Assembly: GCA_964194625.1 (NCBI GenBank)
Contig: CAXMNC010000237.1
Location: 124,001 to 188,000 of the forward strand
Reading direction: 5' to 3'
DNA length: 64,000 nucleotides
Origin: SPGG2 sp964194625
GTDB taxonomy: Bacteria > Pseudomonadota > Gammaproteobacteria > Acidiferrobacterales > SPGG2
This document shows, one piece after another, positions 27,675 through 36,849 of the stretch (its first letter is position 1; every line of letters starts with the position of its first letter). The translations under genes and the position numbers were made by a program. The notes beneath the pieces were generated by a model. The model saw nothing but the letters and a program-made list of their open reading frames with translations, was not told the origin of the DNA and ran no database searches.

Positions 27675-29048
27675 ATGGTCAGTCACGTGTACGCTCAGGG
27701 AAACCCTGGGCCCTCCCCAATCACCCTAATCGGCATCCTGTTGTTGGGATTGCCGATATTGACTAGCTGTCAGTCGGTGCCACCGCCCGACCCAGGGCAA
27801 GCACTCATCGCCAAAGGTAGGGCCTTGTTCTTCGATGAGACCTTCGACGGAAACGGCCGAACGTGCGGCACCTGCCACCGTGAAGACAACAACTTCACGA
27901 TAGACCCAGCCTTCATCGCCACGCTCCCCGACGATGATCCGTTGTTTGTTGCCGAGTTCAACCCCGCCCTCAAAACCCTGGAGCGGCCGAGGCTCATGCG
28001 TGAATTTGGGCTCATCCTCGAAAACCAAGATGGATTCGATGATCTAGAGAATAACTTCAATCTTCGCGGGGTACCTCACACGCTTGGCATGCGCGTTTCT
28101 ATCGACAGTCGGCAAGGGCCACGCACGGGATGGTCTGGCGATGGCGCCCCGGGCGACGGCTCATTGCGTTCGTTTGCCACGGGCGCCGTGATCCAACACT
28201 TCACGCAGAGTTTGAAGCGCGTGCCGGGCGTCCATTTCCGGCTGCCGACCGACGAGGAGTTGGATGCCCTAGAGGCCTTCCAGCTATCGCTAGGGCGCCA
28301 GCAAGATCTAACGTTATCGCTCCCACTGAAGGGTACTGTTGCCAGGCGCGGACAGGAGATCTTTCTCGATAACGCGCTTGGCAAATGCAATGCCTGCCAT
28401 TTCAACGCGGGCGCTAACGCGAACCCGAATATATTCGGTCCGGGTGTCGGTAACATGAACTTCAATACCGGGGTCGAAGATCTGCCTGACCAGCCAGCCG
28501 ATCTTACCGGCGAATTCGTTCCGCCTGACGATGGGCTCGGCACCCCTGGCGATGGTACGTTTAATACACCGCCGCTGGTCGAAGCAGCCGACACCTCGGC
28601 GTTTTTTCATAACAACTCTATTGAAACGATCGAAGGCGCAGTTGCGTTCTACAATGGTGACGCATTCAACAACTCTCCCGCCGGCCAAGCCCTGGCGGGG
28701 GCAACCGGTGGTGGAATCAATCTAGACGGCACCCAGGTGGTTGAGGTGGCCGCCTTCCTGCGCGTGATCAATGCACTGGAAAACATACGAGCCAGCATTG
28801 AACTCATAGAACAGAGCAATCGATCTAGCGGCGCGAGGGCCAAGGAACTACTTGGGTTGGCGGTTGCCGACACTAAGGATGGTATTGGCGTCTTGATTGG
28901 TGGCGGCCTGCACCCGCAGGCGGTCGCCCATTTGAAGGAAGCCAAACATCTGGCCCAACGTGCAGCACGTAGTCTTTTTTCACGGCGTAGCCACGCAGCC
29001 GCGGCAATCCGCAAATTGGAGCAGGCACGGGCGGAGATGATCGAATGA
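27675..29048 (+). CDS. Dihaem cytochrome c peroxidase-family lipoprotein, copy 2
   Basis: Second member of the tandem pair, 457 residues. The signal peptide ends in a lipobox (PILTSC), so this copy is predicted to be membrane-anchored, unlike copy 1, whose leader has no lipobox. Two haem motifs, CGTCH near residue 65 and CNACH near residue 240, plus further conserved His and Met residues typical of dihaem peroxidases are visible. The C-terminal 80 residues form a predicted helical region (HPQAVAHLKEAKHLAQRAARSLF) absent from classic 330-residue peroxidases. AATGGAGGAGCT precedes the ATG. The stop overlaps an upstream ATG of the following small gene. Confidence 0.85.
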   Translation: MVSHVYAQGNPGPSPITLIGILLLGLPILTSCQSVPPPDPGQALIAKGRALFFDETFDGNGRTCGTCHREDNNFTIDPAFIATLPDDDPLFVAEFNPALKTLERPRLMREFGLILENQDGFDDLENNFNLRGVPHTLGMRVSIDSRQGPRTGWSGDGAPGDGSLRSFATGAVIQHFTQSLKRVPGVHFRLPTDEELDALEAFQLSLGRQQDLTLSLPLKGTVARRGQEIFLDNALGKCNACHFNAGANANPNIFGPGVGNMNFNTGVEDLPDQPADLTGEFVPPDDGLGTPGDGTFNTPPLVEAADTSAFFHNNSIETIEGAVAFYNGDAFNNSPAGQALAGATGGGINLDGTQVVEVAAFLRVINALENIRASIELIEQSNRSSGARAKELLGLAVADTKDGIGVLIGGGLHPQAVAHLKEAKHLAQRAARSLFSRRSHAAAAIRKLEQARAEMIE

Positions 29049-29086
29049 TGTCAGGTAGACTGGCAATGCGACGGAGGAAAACAGGT

Positions 29087-29452
29087 ATGCGTACGATATC
29101 ATTGGCAAGCTTGATGCTACTTTTGCTTGGCAGCATCTCATTTGCATACGCCCAGAAGGCAACCGAAATATTCATACCCATGGGCAAATCGCCCGGGCTC
29201 TCATACAAATATACCTATATGGGCAAGATCGAGAGCGTCAATAGACAGAAACGAACCATCAAGGCCGATGGCCGGAACATCAAAGTGAGCCGCGATACCA
29301 AGATCTGGCTAGATCGGACCGCCCTTGAGGCAGCCAACATCACCGGGCGTTTTGCTGATTTAAAATCGGGCCGCCAGGTAGAGATCAAATACGCCAACGC
29401 GGACCGTAGGCAAGTAGCGGAATGGATCAAGGTTAAGATTACCCAACCGTAA
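29087..29452 (+). CDS. Small exported protein of unknown function
   Basis: Predicted periplasmic protein of 121 residues: a clean signal peptide (ISLASLMLLLLGSISFAYAQ) is followed by a beta-rich region with YMGKIESVNRQKRTIKADGR, which looks like an OB- or DUF5666-like strand pattern. The frame is open from 29045 and overlaps the preceding stop, but the ATG at 29087 has the ribosome site CGGAGGAAAACAGGT and begins right at the signal peptide. It is probably co-transcribed with the dihaem lipoprotein. Function not recognised. Confidence 0.7.
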   Translation: MRTISLASLMLLLLGSISFAYAQKATEIFIPMGKSPGLSYKYTYMGKIESVNRQKRTIKADGRNIKVSRDTKIWLDRTALEAANITGRFADLKSGRQVEIKYANADRRQVAEWIKVKITQP

Positions 29453-29577
29453 TCGCGTTGGCCCCATTTACGGTTGGCCGGCTAGAATATTAAAGACATC
29501 AAAGAGTTAGACTTACAGCCCGACTGCAAACCGGTTTCGCCATTCTCACGATTCATGATCGCAGCTGGCCAAAGAGG

Positions 29578-29606
29578 CTTGAATCTTTGGCCGTGCGCCC
29601 CTATCT
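29578..29606 (+). promoter_or_regulatory. Sigma-32 (heat-shock) type promoter of htpG
   Basis: CTTGAA at 29578-29583, a 14-nt spacer and CCCCTATCT at 29598-29606 match the RpoH consensus (CTTGAAA, 11-16 nt, CCCCATNT) closely. The htpG ATG is 39 nt downstream. Confidence 0.75.
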
Positions 29607-29644
29607 CTCGCTAGTATTCGGTCGTTCAGGAGCCTACCTAGATT

Positions 29645-31525
29645 ATGAGCGTAGATACACAAAAAGAGATCCTTGGTTTTCAAACAGAGGTCAAGCAATT
29701 ACTCGATATCGTTATCCGTTCCCTATACAGCAACAAAGAAATCTTCTTACGAGAGCTGATTTCGAATGCCTCGGACGCTGTCGACAAACTACGGTTTGGG
29801 GCACTAGCCAATGACGATCTATACGAAGGCGACACCGAATTGAAGATCCGAGTTGCCTTCAAAAAGAAGGCGCGCACGGTTACTGTTTCGGATAACGGCA
29901 TTGGTATGTCCCGCTCAGAGGTTGTGGATAACATCGGCACCATCGCCAAATCCGGGACACAGGAATTCTTAAAGGCCCTGTCCGGCGATCAGGCTAAGGA
30001 TGCCAAATTGATTGGCCAGTTTGGGGTAGGTTTCTATTCGGCTTTTGTCGTTGCCGATCGTGTGACGGTCGAGACCCGTCGGGCTGGGCTTGGGCCGGAA
30101 CAGGGCGTACGGTGGGATTCCGAGGGCAAGGGGGAATATTCACTAGAAACGATAGAAAAAGCAGGCCGTGGGACCGATGTGATACTGCACCTTCGAAAGG
30201 GCGAAGACGAATTCCTCGACGGGTTGCGACTGAGATCGATCGTCCGCAAGTTTTCCGATCACATCAATCTTCCTATCGTGATGAAGGTTGAGGATAAGGA
30301 CGAAGACGAAACCGTAAACCGTGCGTCCGCCTTGTGGGCACGACCGAAGAAGGAAATAAAGAAAGAAGAATACGAGGAATTCTACAAGCACGTCGGCCAT
30401 GACTTCGAAGCACCGCTCGCTTATACACACAACCGTGTAGAAGGCAAGCAGGAGTACGTATCTCTACTGTACATCCCAGTACGCGCTCCGTTCGATCTTT
30501 GGGATCGCACCCAGCGGCGAGGCATCAAGCTTTATGTACGCCGTATATTCATCATGGATGATGCCGAACACCTCATGCCTGCCTACTTGCGATTTGTGCG
30601 TGGCGTGATCGATTCCAACGACTTACCGCTGAATATCTCGCGTGAGGTCCTCCAAAAGAGCAAAGCGATCGACCAGATCCGCGCCGCTTCCGTGAAGAAG
30701 GTGCTGGGATTATTGGAAAATATAAACAAGAAGGATCCTGAAAAATACGCCACCTTTTGGAAGGAATCCGGAAAGGTGTTGAAGGAAGGCGTGGTCGAAG
30801 ATCCAGGCAATCGGGAGCGAATCGCCAAACTGCTGCGGTTTTCGTCTACACATACCGACAGCAAGACGCAGGATGTTTCTCTTGAGGATTACGTAAACCG
30901 CATGAAGAAAAATCAAAACGAGATCTATTACGTCACTGCGGACGGCTTCGCCGCGGCGAAGAATAGTTCGCACCTCGAGATCTTCCGCGATAAGGGTATC
31001 GAGGTACTCTTGCTATCAGATCGCATCGACGAATGGTTGGTCATGCATCTCACTGAATTCGATGAAAAGCCACTGCAATCAATAGCCAAGGGAGAGCTCG
31101 ACCTCGGCGAATTAGAGGCCAAAACAGACAAGGAACAGCAAGAAAAGGCGGCAAAAGAACACAAGGAATTTGTCGATCGTGTCAAACAGGCACTGGGTGA
31201 CAAGGTCAAGGATGTGCGTATAACCCATCGCCTAACCACTTCGCCGGCCTGTCTGGTCGCCGACACGCAGAATATGAGCGCAAATCTTGAACGTATACTC
31301 ACATCTGTGGGGCAAGATGTGGCACTCGGGAAACCTATTCTTGAAATCAATCCAGGGCACCCCATCGTAAATCATCTTATGTCACAAGATGATAATGCGC
31401 GTTTCAAAGAGTGGAGTTACATGCTATTTGACCAAGCCCTGCTTAGCGAAGGTGGCCAGCTCGACGACCCAGCTGGGTTTGTTCACAGACTAAACGAGTT
31501 GTTTTTGCAACTCGCGGGTAAATGA
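29645..31525 (+). CDS. htpG: Chaperone HtpG (Hsp90)
   Basis: Cytosolic dimeric ATP-dependent chaperone of the Hsp90 family, 626 residues. The N-terminal GHKL ATPase domain shows ELISNASDAVDKLR, the nucleotide-binding DNGIGMSR and the glycine lid GQFGVGFYSAF. The middle domain contains VRRIFIMD and the catalytic arginine region LPLNISREVLQ. The C-terminal dimerisation domain starts near residue 510. A heat-shock promoter lies just upstream. The gene is monocistronic, facing a convergent transglycosylase gene. Confidence 0.96.
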   Translation: MSVDTQKEILGFQTEVKQLLDIVIRSLYSNKEIFLRELISNASDAVDKLRFGALANDDLYEGDTELKIRVAFKKKARTVTVSDNGIGMSRSEVVDNIGTIAKSGTQEFLKALSGDQAKDAKLIGQFGVGFYSAFVVADRVTVETRRAGLGPEQGVRWDSEGKGEYSLETIEKAGRGTDVILHLRKGEDEFLDGLRLRSIVRKFSDHINLPIVMKVEDKDEDETVNRASALWARPKKEIKKEEYEEFYKHVGHDFEAPLAYTHNRVEGKQEYVSLLYIPVRAPFDLWDRTQRRGIKLYVRRIFIMDDAEHLMPAYLRFVRGVIDSNDLPLNISREVLQKSKAIDQIRAASVKKVLGLLENINKKDPEKYATFWKESGKVLKEGVVEDPGNRERIAKLLRFSSTHTDSKTQDVSLEDYVNRMKKNQNEIYYVTADGFAAAKNSSHLEIFRDKGIEVLLLSDRIDEWLVMHLTEFDEKPLQSIAKGELDLGELEAKTDKEQQEKAAKEHKEFVDRVKQALGDKVKDVRITHRLTTSPACLVADTQNMSANLERILTSVGQDVALGKPILEINPGHPIVNHLMSQDDNARFKEWSYMLFDQALLSEGGQLDDPAGFVHRLNELFLQLAGK

Positions 31526-31570
31526 GTGGGCTTGGGTGCGGGGAAACTGGCTTTCTTAAAAGCACCGCAT

Positions 31571-32203
31571 TTAAAATGTCTTTGAATAGCGACGCTTGAA
31601 ACGTAGCACCTTCTTTACGTAGTTGCGGGTCTCTATGTAAGGGGGTACGCCTTTATATTCCTTAACCGCGTTCTCGCCAGCATTGTAGGCAGCGACAACT
31701 AAATGGTACTTGTTATCAAAAAGCTGCATCAGTTCTTTTAGGTAGTGCACCCCAGCTCGCACGTTTTGGACGGGGTCATAGATGTCATCGACCCCATAAC
31801 GTTCGGCGGTGGCAGGCATTAACTGCATGAGGCCCGACGCGCCCCTGCGTGAAGTGGCGTAGGGATTAAATGCAGATTCGGCGCGCATAACTGCTTTGAC
31901 TAACGCTGCGTCCACACCATAAGCGCGTGCCGTTCGTCGAATAAGCCGATCATATGCCGATGGATTACCACGGTCGAACCGCTTACCTTGTTGCGCAATG
32001 ACGGCAGCACCGCGGGCGTTGGCAGTTTTGCGCAGGAGCCGGTACTCGCTGCTGTTGACGGCATGGTCTGTCAACATCAAGGACCCGTCCGATGCACGGT
32101 AGACATACACAGCACTGTGGACCGGAATGCTGATCGTGCAAATGATGAGAACACCGACAATGATAGGGGTTCTCTTGAAGATGGCTAGAACTGCTCCGCC
32201 CAT
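31571..32203 (-). CDS. Lytic transglycosylase (SLT domain)
   Basis: Periplasmic murein hydrolase that cleaves glycan strands with formation of 1,6-anhydromuramyl ends. An N-terminal hydrophobic segment (IIVGVLIICTISIPVHSA) serves as signal or anchor. A DUF4124-like stretch (VYVYRASDGSLMLTD) follows, and then the SLT domain with the catalytic glutamate in AVMRAESAFNPYA and the GASGLMQLMPATA and AYNAGENAV motifs. I use the ATG at 32203 because it begins right before the signal segment; the open frame continues upstream to 32386 without family resemblance. Confidence 0.87.
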   Translation of the reverse strand: MGGAVLAIFKRTPIIVGVLIICTISIPVHSAVYVYRASDGSLMLTDHAVNSSEYRLLRKTANARGAAVIAQQGKRFDRGNPSAYDRLIRRTARAYGVDAALVKAVMRAESAFNPYATSRRGASGLMQLMPATAERYGVDDIYDPVQNVRAGVHYLKELMQLFDNKYHLVVAAYNAGENAVKEYKGVPPYIETRNYVKKVLRFKRRYSKTF

Positions 32204-32458
32204 GAACCTGACCCTCTTGTGCCCCCACCATGCTAGGGCGCAGAGTTCTATATCTGCACAGGCCGTGCCATCCTTGAGGCCCATGGCTGAGTATTTACAA
32301 GCCATTGAATTTATTTGATTTTTTGTTTGAGCCGGGCAGAGATCTAAGGGGCCAGGTGGCGCCCAACCCAGCAGTTTTGGTCGCAATGTCTGACACCACG
32401 AGCCGATGGGTTGGCGACCTCGACGCGAGGGTGGCGATTTTTTGGCGGTGCACTTTTT

Positions 32459-32629
32459 CTACTTCTTCTTGGCCACGCGATAAATGTGGCAGCGCTCACC
32501 GTCTCGCTGGTGATAGTAAAGTGTCGTGCCATCCACGGTTAGGGTCGGCGCTTCGACAAATCCTGCGATGCTGTCAATGACGCGGGGTAATTCAAAGGGT
32601 TCATCACACAGACCTGACTTGGGCCGTCT
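32459..32629 (-). pseudogene. C-terminal remnant of a beta-propeller/PD40-like gene
   Basis: Directly after the parvulin stop, the same frame continues for 57 codons before TAG at 32459-32461, reading protein-like sequence: DEPFELPRVIDSIAGF, then EAPTLTVDGTTLYYH and ending YRVAKKK. The pattern (residue to DG-x-LYYH-x-R) resembles the last blade of TolB/PD40-type repeat proteins. No start codon with a ribosome site precedes it and the upstream part of such a protein is absent, so I regard it as a leftover of a deleted gene. It could alternatively be a chance frame. Confidence 0.45.
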
Positions 32630-32911
32630 CTACTCGGAGCGATTGGTAATCTCAATAAGATGATAGCCAAACTGCGTCTTGACCGGGCCATGTACTTGGC
32701 CGACCTCGGCATGAAATACAACGTCGTCGAATTCCTTGACCATCTGCCCCGGGTTAAATTCACCCAAATCACCACCCCGCTGGCCCGAAGGGCACTGCGA
32801 GTGATCTTTCGCAGCAGCAGCGAAATCAGTGCCCGCTTCAATTTGGGTCTTAAGTTCTTTGCAGGCCTCCTCAGTGGCCACCAAAATGTGGCGCGCGCAG
32901 GCTTTGGCCAT
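32630..32911 (-). CDS. ppiC: Parvulin-type peptidyl-prolyl isomerase
   Basis: Small cytosolic PpiC-like isomerase of 93 residues, a single parvulin domain: ARHILVATEE at the N-terminus with the active-site histidine, the SQCPSGQRGGDLGEF loop, and the C-terminal QFGYHLIEI strand. No signal peptide or chaperone domain is present, as in E. coli PpiC. Upstream on the same strand is the RRM-protein gene, 95 nt away. Confidence 0.92.
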   Translation of the reverse strand: MAKACARHILVATEEACKELKTQIEAGTDFAAAAKDHSQCPSGQRGGDLGEFNPGQMVKEFDDVVFHAEVGQVHGPVKTQFGYHLIEITNRSE

Positions 32912-33006
32912 AGCGTTCTCCGTCAGAGTCGATGCACACAGAATATGGTTGTCGTTCCAAGCACTCGTCGCTCACCGAGCGCTTAGTACGCCCAACAATA
33001 GGTAGG

Positions 33007-33276
33007 CTACCTCGGCCGACGTTGTGGACGTTCGGCGCGGGGGCGGGCTTGGTTGACCTTGATATTGCGGCCCTTGACATCCTTGCCGTCTAGGGCAGAG
33101 ATGGCGTTTTCCGCCGCCCCTTGGACGGGCATTTCGACAAAACCAAAGCCTTTGGCCTGGCCGGAGAATTTGTCGGTAATGAGAGTAACCCGGTCGACTT
33201 CACCGTGTTCGGCAAATAATGTGCGCACCTCATCCTCGGTGACGCCGTAGGGGAGATTACCTATATATATGTTCAT
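33007..33276 (-). CDS. RNA-binding protein with a single RRM domain
   Basis: Short RNA-recognition-motif protein (89 residues) of the kind found in cyanobacteria and many proteobacteria. RNP2 is IYIGNL at the N-terminus and RNP1 is KGFGFVEM in the middle. A short basic tail (PRAERPQRRPR) replaces the glycine-rich tail of cyanobacterial Rbp proteins. Its targets are unknown. A strong hairpin lies in the leader 20 nt before the ATG (33296-33334), which could control expression, for example with temperature. Confidence 0.9.
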   Translation of the reverse strand: MNIYIGNLPYGVTEDEVRTLFAEHGEVDRVTLITDKFSGQAKGFGFVEMPVQGAAENAISALDGKDVKGRNIKVNQARPRAERPQRRPR

Positions 33277-33295
33277 TATTGTGCTCTATCCATAG

Positions 33296-33334
33296 GTGTG
33301 TTGCCTGTCGTTAGACCCCCTCTAACCAACACAC
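33296..33334 (-). promoter_or_regulatory. Leader hairpin upstream of the RRM gene
   Basis: Two nested stems: GTGTGTTG (33296-33303) with CAACACAC (33327-33334), and inside it GTTAGA (33310-33315) with TCTAAC (33321-33326) around a 5-nt loop. It lies between the pyc stop and the RRM start. No T-tract follows on the minus strand, so leader control is more likely than simple termination. Confidence 0.5.
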
Positions 33335-33399
33335 GAAAATTAGCGGGGCTATCTTTAGTTTAGCGCATCCGTGCCCATGTAGCCTACCCTTACGAATCG

Positions 33400-36300
33400 T
33401 TATTCGCCTTGCAATTCAACCAACAGATCTTTGGCGTCCACTTGGCTGCCCACCTTGGCTAGTAACCGAACGATTGTTCCCGGTCGTTCGGCATGAATGG
33501 CCACCTCCATCTTCATAGCCTCCAAGGTGAGAAGCAGATCACCCACACTGATTTCTTGACCTTCAGCCACCGCTACGCTCCCCACCACACCCGGCATAGG
33601 GGCGCCGATATGATGGGGGTTTTCATCTTCGGCCTTAGGGTGGGTTGGTACATCCTTTTTTGACTTATCATCAGCGACTTTGATTACCCGAGGTTGCCCA
33701 TTGAGTTCAAAGAACACCCGGACCTCGCCCTTTTCATCGGGCTCACCAATCGCCTGACAACTAATCACCAGGCGCTTGCCCGGCTCAAGGTCCACCACCG
33801 TCTCTTGGCCAGGTGCCATACCGTAGAAAAATACGGGTGTCGATAAAACACTCACTGGGCCGAATTCTTGTCGATGCGCCACATAGTCACTAAACACGGC
33901 AGGATACATAAGACCTGATTGCAATTCTTCGTCGCTAATACGTCGACCAACACGCTTCTCGATACTCCGCCGTTCGCGATCAAAATCGACCGGTTTTAGT
34001 GTCGCCCCAGGTCGACCCTGCATCGGTGATTCGTTCTTTAAGACCTTTTTTTGCAACGCCTCGGGAAATCCGCCATAGGGCTGACCAAGCTCGCCGCGAA
34101 AAAACGCGATCACCGATTCGGGGAATGCGACCTCTCGGTCGGGATCTTCGACGTCCTCCCGGGTCAATCCGGCGCTTACCATAGCCAGCGCCATATCTCC
34201 GACTACCTTCGACGAAGGCGTCACCTTGACGATGTCGCCGAACATCATATTGACGTCGGCATAGGCACGTGCCACCTGATGCCAGCGGGCTTCGAGTCCG
34301 AGGGATCGAGCTTGTTCTTTGAGATTAGTGAACTGACCGCCCGGCATCTCGTGTAAGTAGACTTCGGAAGCACCGAAACGTAAGTCGCTCTCGAAGGCGG
34401 CATACTGCCCACGGACGAGCTCCCAGTAATCCGAAAAGGCACGGATCCGTTCCGGGTCGAGACCCGTATCGCGTTCGCCGCCCGCTAGGGATGCGACGAT
34501 GGCACCAAGATTGGGCTGCGAAGTAAGGCCGGAGAGCGCGTCCATGGCCGCGTCCACCGCGTCAACACCACCTTCGACTGCAGCGAGCACACTGGCAACC
34601 GACGCGCCACTAGTATCGTGGGTATGAAAGTGTATCGGCAGGCCTGTCTCTTCCTTCAAGACTCGAACGAGTTCGCCTGCCGCTCGGGGTTTACACACCC
34701 CCGCCATATCTTTGATTCCAAGTACATGGGTACCGGCGGCCGCGAGTTCTTTGGCGCGTTCAACGTAGTACTTTAGATCATATTTTGGCCGCTTCGGATC
34801 GTGCATGTCGCCGGTATAACAAACTACTGCCTCGCAAAGTTTGTCCTGTTCGCACACCGCGTCGATAGCAACCCGCATTTGGTCTGTCCAATTCAGACAA
34901 TCAAAGATGCGAAATACATCGATGCCACTGGCAGCCGCCTGACGTACAAACGCACGCACGACATTGTCAGCATAGTTCGTGTAGCCAACGCCATTGGATC
35001 CGCGAAACAACATTTGCAGCAATATATTCGGAATTCGAGCACGCAATTCACTCAACCGTTCCCAAGGGCATTCCTTCAAGAAACGCATCGCCACATCAAA
35101 CGTGGCGCCACCCCAACACTCAAGACTAAACAGACCCGCCATATCGCGCGCATAAGCATCGGCAATGGCCGTCATATCGAAACTGCGCATACGCGTCGCC
35201 AGCAACGATTGATGCGCGTCACGCATCGCAGTGTCAGTGACCAGTACCTTTTTTTGTTCCAGCATCCAGTTGGCAAGTCCTTGCGGCCCGAGCTTTTGCA
35301 GTAGCTGGCGGCTACCGTCTGGCGGCGCATCGTGATGGGTGTCCGGTGGGGTCGGGGCTGGGCGTACCGCCGGTGTTGTTCGACCTCTAACGTCGGGGTG
35401 CCCGTTAACGGTTACGCTAGCGATGTGGTGGAGCAGTCGGGTGGCTCGATCCCGGCGTTTGGGGAAATGGAAGAGTTCGGGCGTCTCGTCGATAAAACGT
35501 GTTGTATAGTCGCCCGACCTGAACCGTGGGTGATTGATAAGGTTTTCGACAAATACGAGGTTGGTGGCAACCCCACGAATACGAAACTCTCGAAGTGCCC
35601 GATTCATGCGGGCTACCGCCTCCAGTGCCGTCGGCGCCCAGGCCGTGACTTTTTCCAACAGGCTGTCATAGAAACGCGTAATAACAGCACCCGAGTAAGC
35701 GGTGCCACCGTCTAGGCGGATACCAAATCCCGTTGCGCCACGATATGCGGTGATGCGCCCGTAGTCGGGCATGAAATTAGATTCTGGATCTTCGGTGGTG
35801 ATTCGGCACTGCAGCGCGTGGCCGTTAAGATGGATATCCTCTTGACTGGGCACACCCGAGTCATCCTCACCAATGCGGGCCCCTTGGGCAATTCGAATTT
35901 GGGCTTTGACGATATCAATGCCCGTAACCTCTTCGGTGACCGTGTGCTCGACTTGAATGCGCGGGTTAACCTCGATGAAGTAGAACTTACCCGTATCCAC
36001 ATCGATGAGAAATTCAGCCGTGCCCGCGTTGGAATAGCCCGCCGCCCGGGCAAGATCAAGGGCCGCCTCGCACAATTCTGACCGGGTTGCGGAATCCAGG
36101 TAGGGAGCAGGGGCACGTTCGACCACTTTTTGGTTTCGGCGTTGCACCGAGCAATCTCGCTCGAACAGATGGACGATGTTTCCGTGGGTATCGCCTAAGA
36201 GCTGCACCTCGACGTGGCGAGCGTTAACGACGAGTTTCTCTAAGTAGACCTCGCCATTACCAAAGGCAGCTTTTGCTTCGCGACGGCCCGCCTCCACCTC

Positions 36301-36846
36301 CGCTGCCAGGGCCGCGACACCTTCGATGATGCGCATACCGCGTCCGCCGCCGCCCCAGCTCGCCTTGAGCATCACCGGAAAACCCACGTCCTCGGCGAGT
36401 CGGCGGATAGTCTTGACATCCTCAGGCAGGGGCCCAGTCGCAGGCATGACTGGCACGCCGGCGCCCTCAGCCACCGCACGCGCCGATATTTTGTTGCCTA
36501 GCCCCCGCATCACGGCCGCGGGCGGCCCCACCCACGTTAGGCCAGCAGCAATGACCGCTTCGGCAAACGCCGGTTTCTCCGATAAGAACCCGTAACCCGG
36601 GTGTAGGGCGTCGACACCCGCTAAGCGGGCAGTCTCAATAATGGAATCAATGTCAAGATAAGCTTTAACGGGCCCGAGGCCGCGGCCAACGGTGTAGGCT
36701 TCATCAGATTTAAAGCGGTGCAGTGAGAGTCGGTCTTCCTGCGCATAGATCGCAACCGTGGCAATGTCCAGCTCGTTAGCAGCGCGCATGATACGAATTG
36801 CGATCTCGCCGCGATTAGCAACTAAAAGTTTACGAATAGGTTTCAT
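33400..36846 (-). CDS. pyc: Pyruvate carboxylase
   Basis: Biotin-dependent enzyme that carboxylates pyruvate to oxaloacetate to replenish the TCA cycle. The single 1148-residue chain is the full-length type: biotin carboxylase domain (about 1-460, with the ATP-grasp GGGGRGM loop and EVNPRIQVEHTVTEE), carboxyltransferase barrel (about 540-850, with the AMRDAHQSLLATRMR metal-site motif), an allosteric/tetramerisation linker, and a biotinyl domain with the EAMKMEV lysine near the C-terminus. Between the first two domains is a Pro/Asp/His-rich linker near residue 510. A membrane-protein gene ends 3 nt upstream. Confidence 0.96.
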   Translation of the reverse strand: MKPIRKLLVANRGEIAIRIMRAANELDIATVAIYAQEDRLSLHRFKSDEAYTVGRGLGPVKAYLDIDSIIETARLAGVDALHPGYGFLSEKPAFAEAVIAAGLTWVGPPAAVMRGLGNKISARAVAEGAGVPVMPATGPLPEDVKTIRRLAEDVGFPVMLKASWGGGGRGMRIIEGVAALAAEVEAGRREAKAAFGNGEVYLEKLVVNARHVEVQLLGDTHGNIVHLFERDCSVQRRNQKVVERAPAPYLDSATRSELCEAALDLARAAGYSNAGTAEFLIDVDTGKFYFIEVNPRIQVEHTVTEEVTGIDIVKAQIRIAQGARIGEDDSGVPSQEDIHLNGHALQCRITTEDPESNFMPDYGRITAYRGATGFGIRLDGGTAYSGAVITRFYDSLLEKVTAWAPTALEAVARMNRALREFRIRGVATNLVFVENLINHPRFRSGDYTTRFIDETPELFHFPKRRDRATRLLHHIASVTVNGHPDVRGRTTPAVRPAPTPPDTHHDAPPDGSRQLLQKLGPQGLANWMLEQKKVLVTDTAMRDAHQSLLATRMRSFDMTAIADAYARDMAGLFSLECWGGATFDVAMRFLKECPWERLSELRARIPNILLQMLFRGSNGVGYTNYADNVVRAFVRQAAASGIDVFRIFDCLNWTDQMRVAIDAVCEQDKLCEAVVCYTGDMHDPKRPKYDLKYYVERAKELAAAGTHVLGIKDMAGVCKPRAAGELVRVLKEETGLPIHFHTHDTSGASVASVLAAVEGGVDAVDAAMDALSGLTSQPNLGAIVASLAGGERDTGLDPERIRAFSDYWELVRGQYAAFESDLRFGASEVYLHEMPGGQFTNLKEQARSLGLEARWHQVARAYADVNMMFGDIVKVTPSSKVVGDMALAMVSAGLTREDVEDPDREVAFPESVIAFFRGELGQPYGGFPEALQKKVLKNESPMQGRPGATLKPVDFDRERRSIEKRVGRRISDEELQSGLMYPAVFSDYVAHRQEFGPVSVLSTPVFFYGMAPGQETVVDLEPGKRLVISCQAIGEPDEKGEVRVFFELNGQPRVIKVADDKSKKDVPTHPKAEDENPHHIGAPMPGVVGSVAVAEGQEISVGDLLLTLEAMKMEVAIHAERPGTIVRLLAKVGSQVDAKDLLVELQGE

Positions 36847-36849
36847 AGG

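Noticed and set aside
28076..28594. 172-codon open frame antisense to the second dihaem gene
   Set aside because: It lies entirely opposite a well-supported gene, has Ser/Pro-rich low-complexity content and no ribosome site.
34801..35304. 167-codon open frame antisense to pyc
   Set aside because: Opposite the conserved carboxyltransferase domain of pyruvate carboxylase, with no start signal and no recognisable domain.
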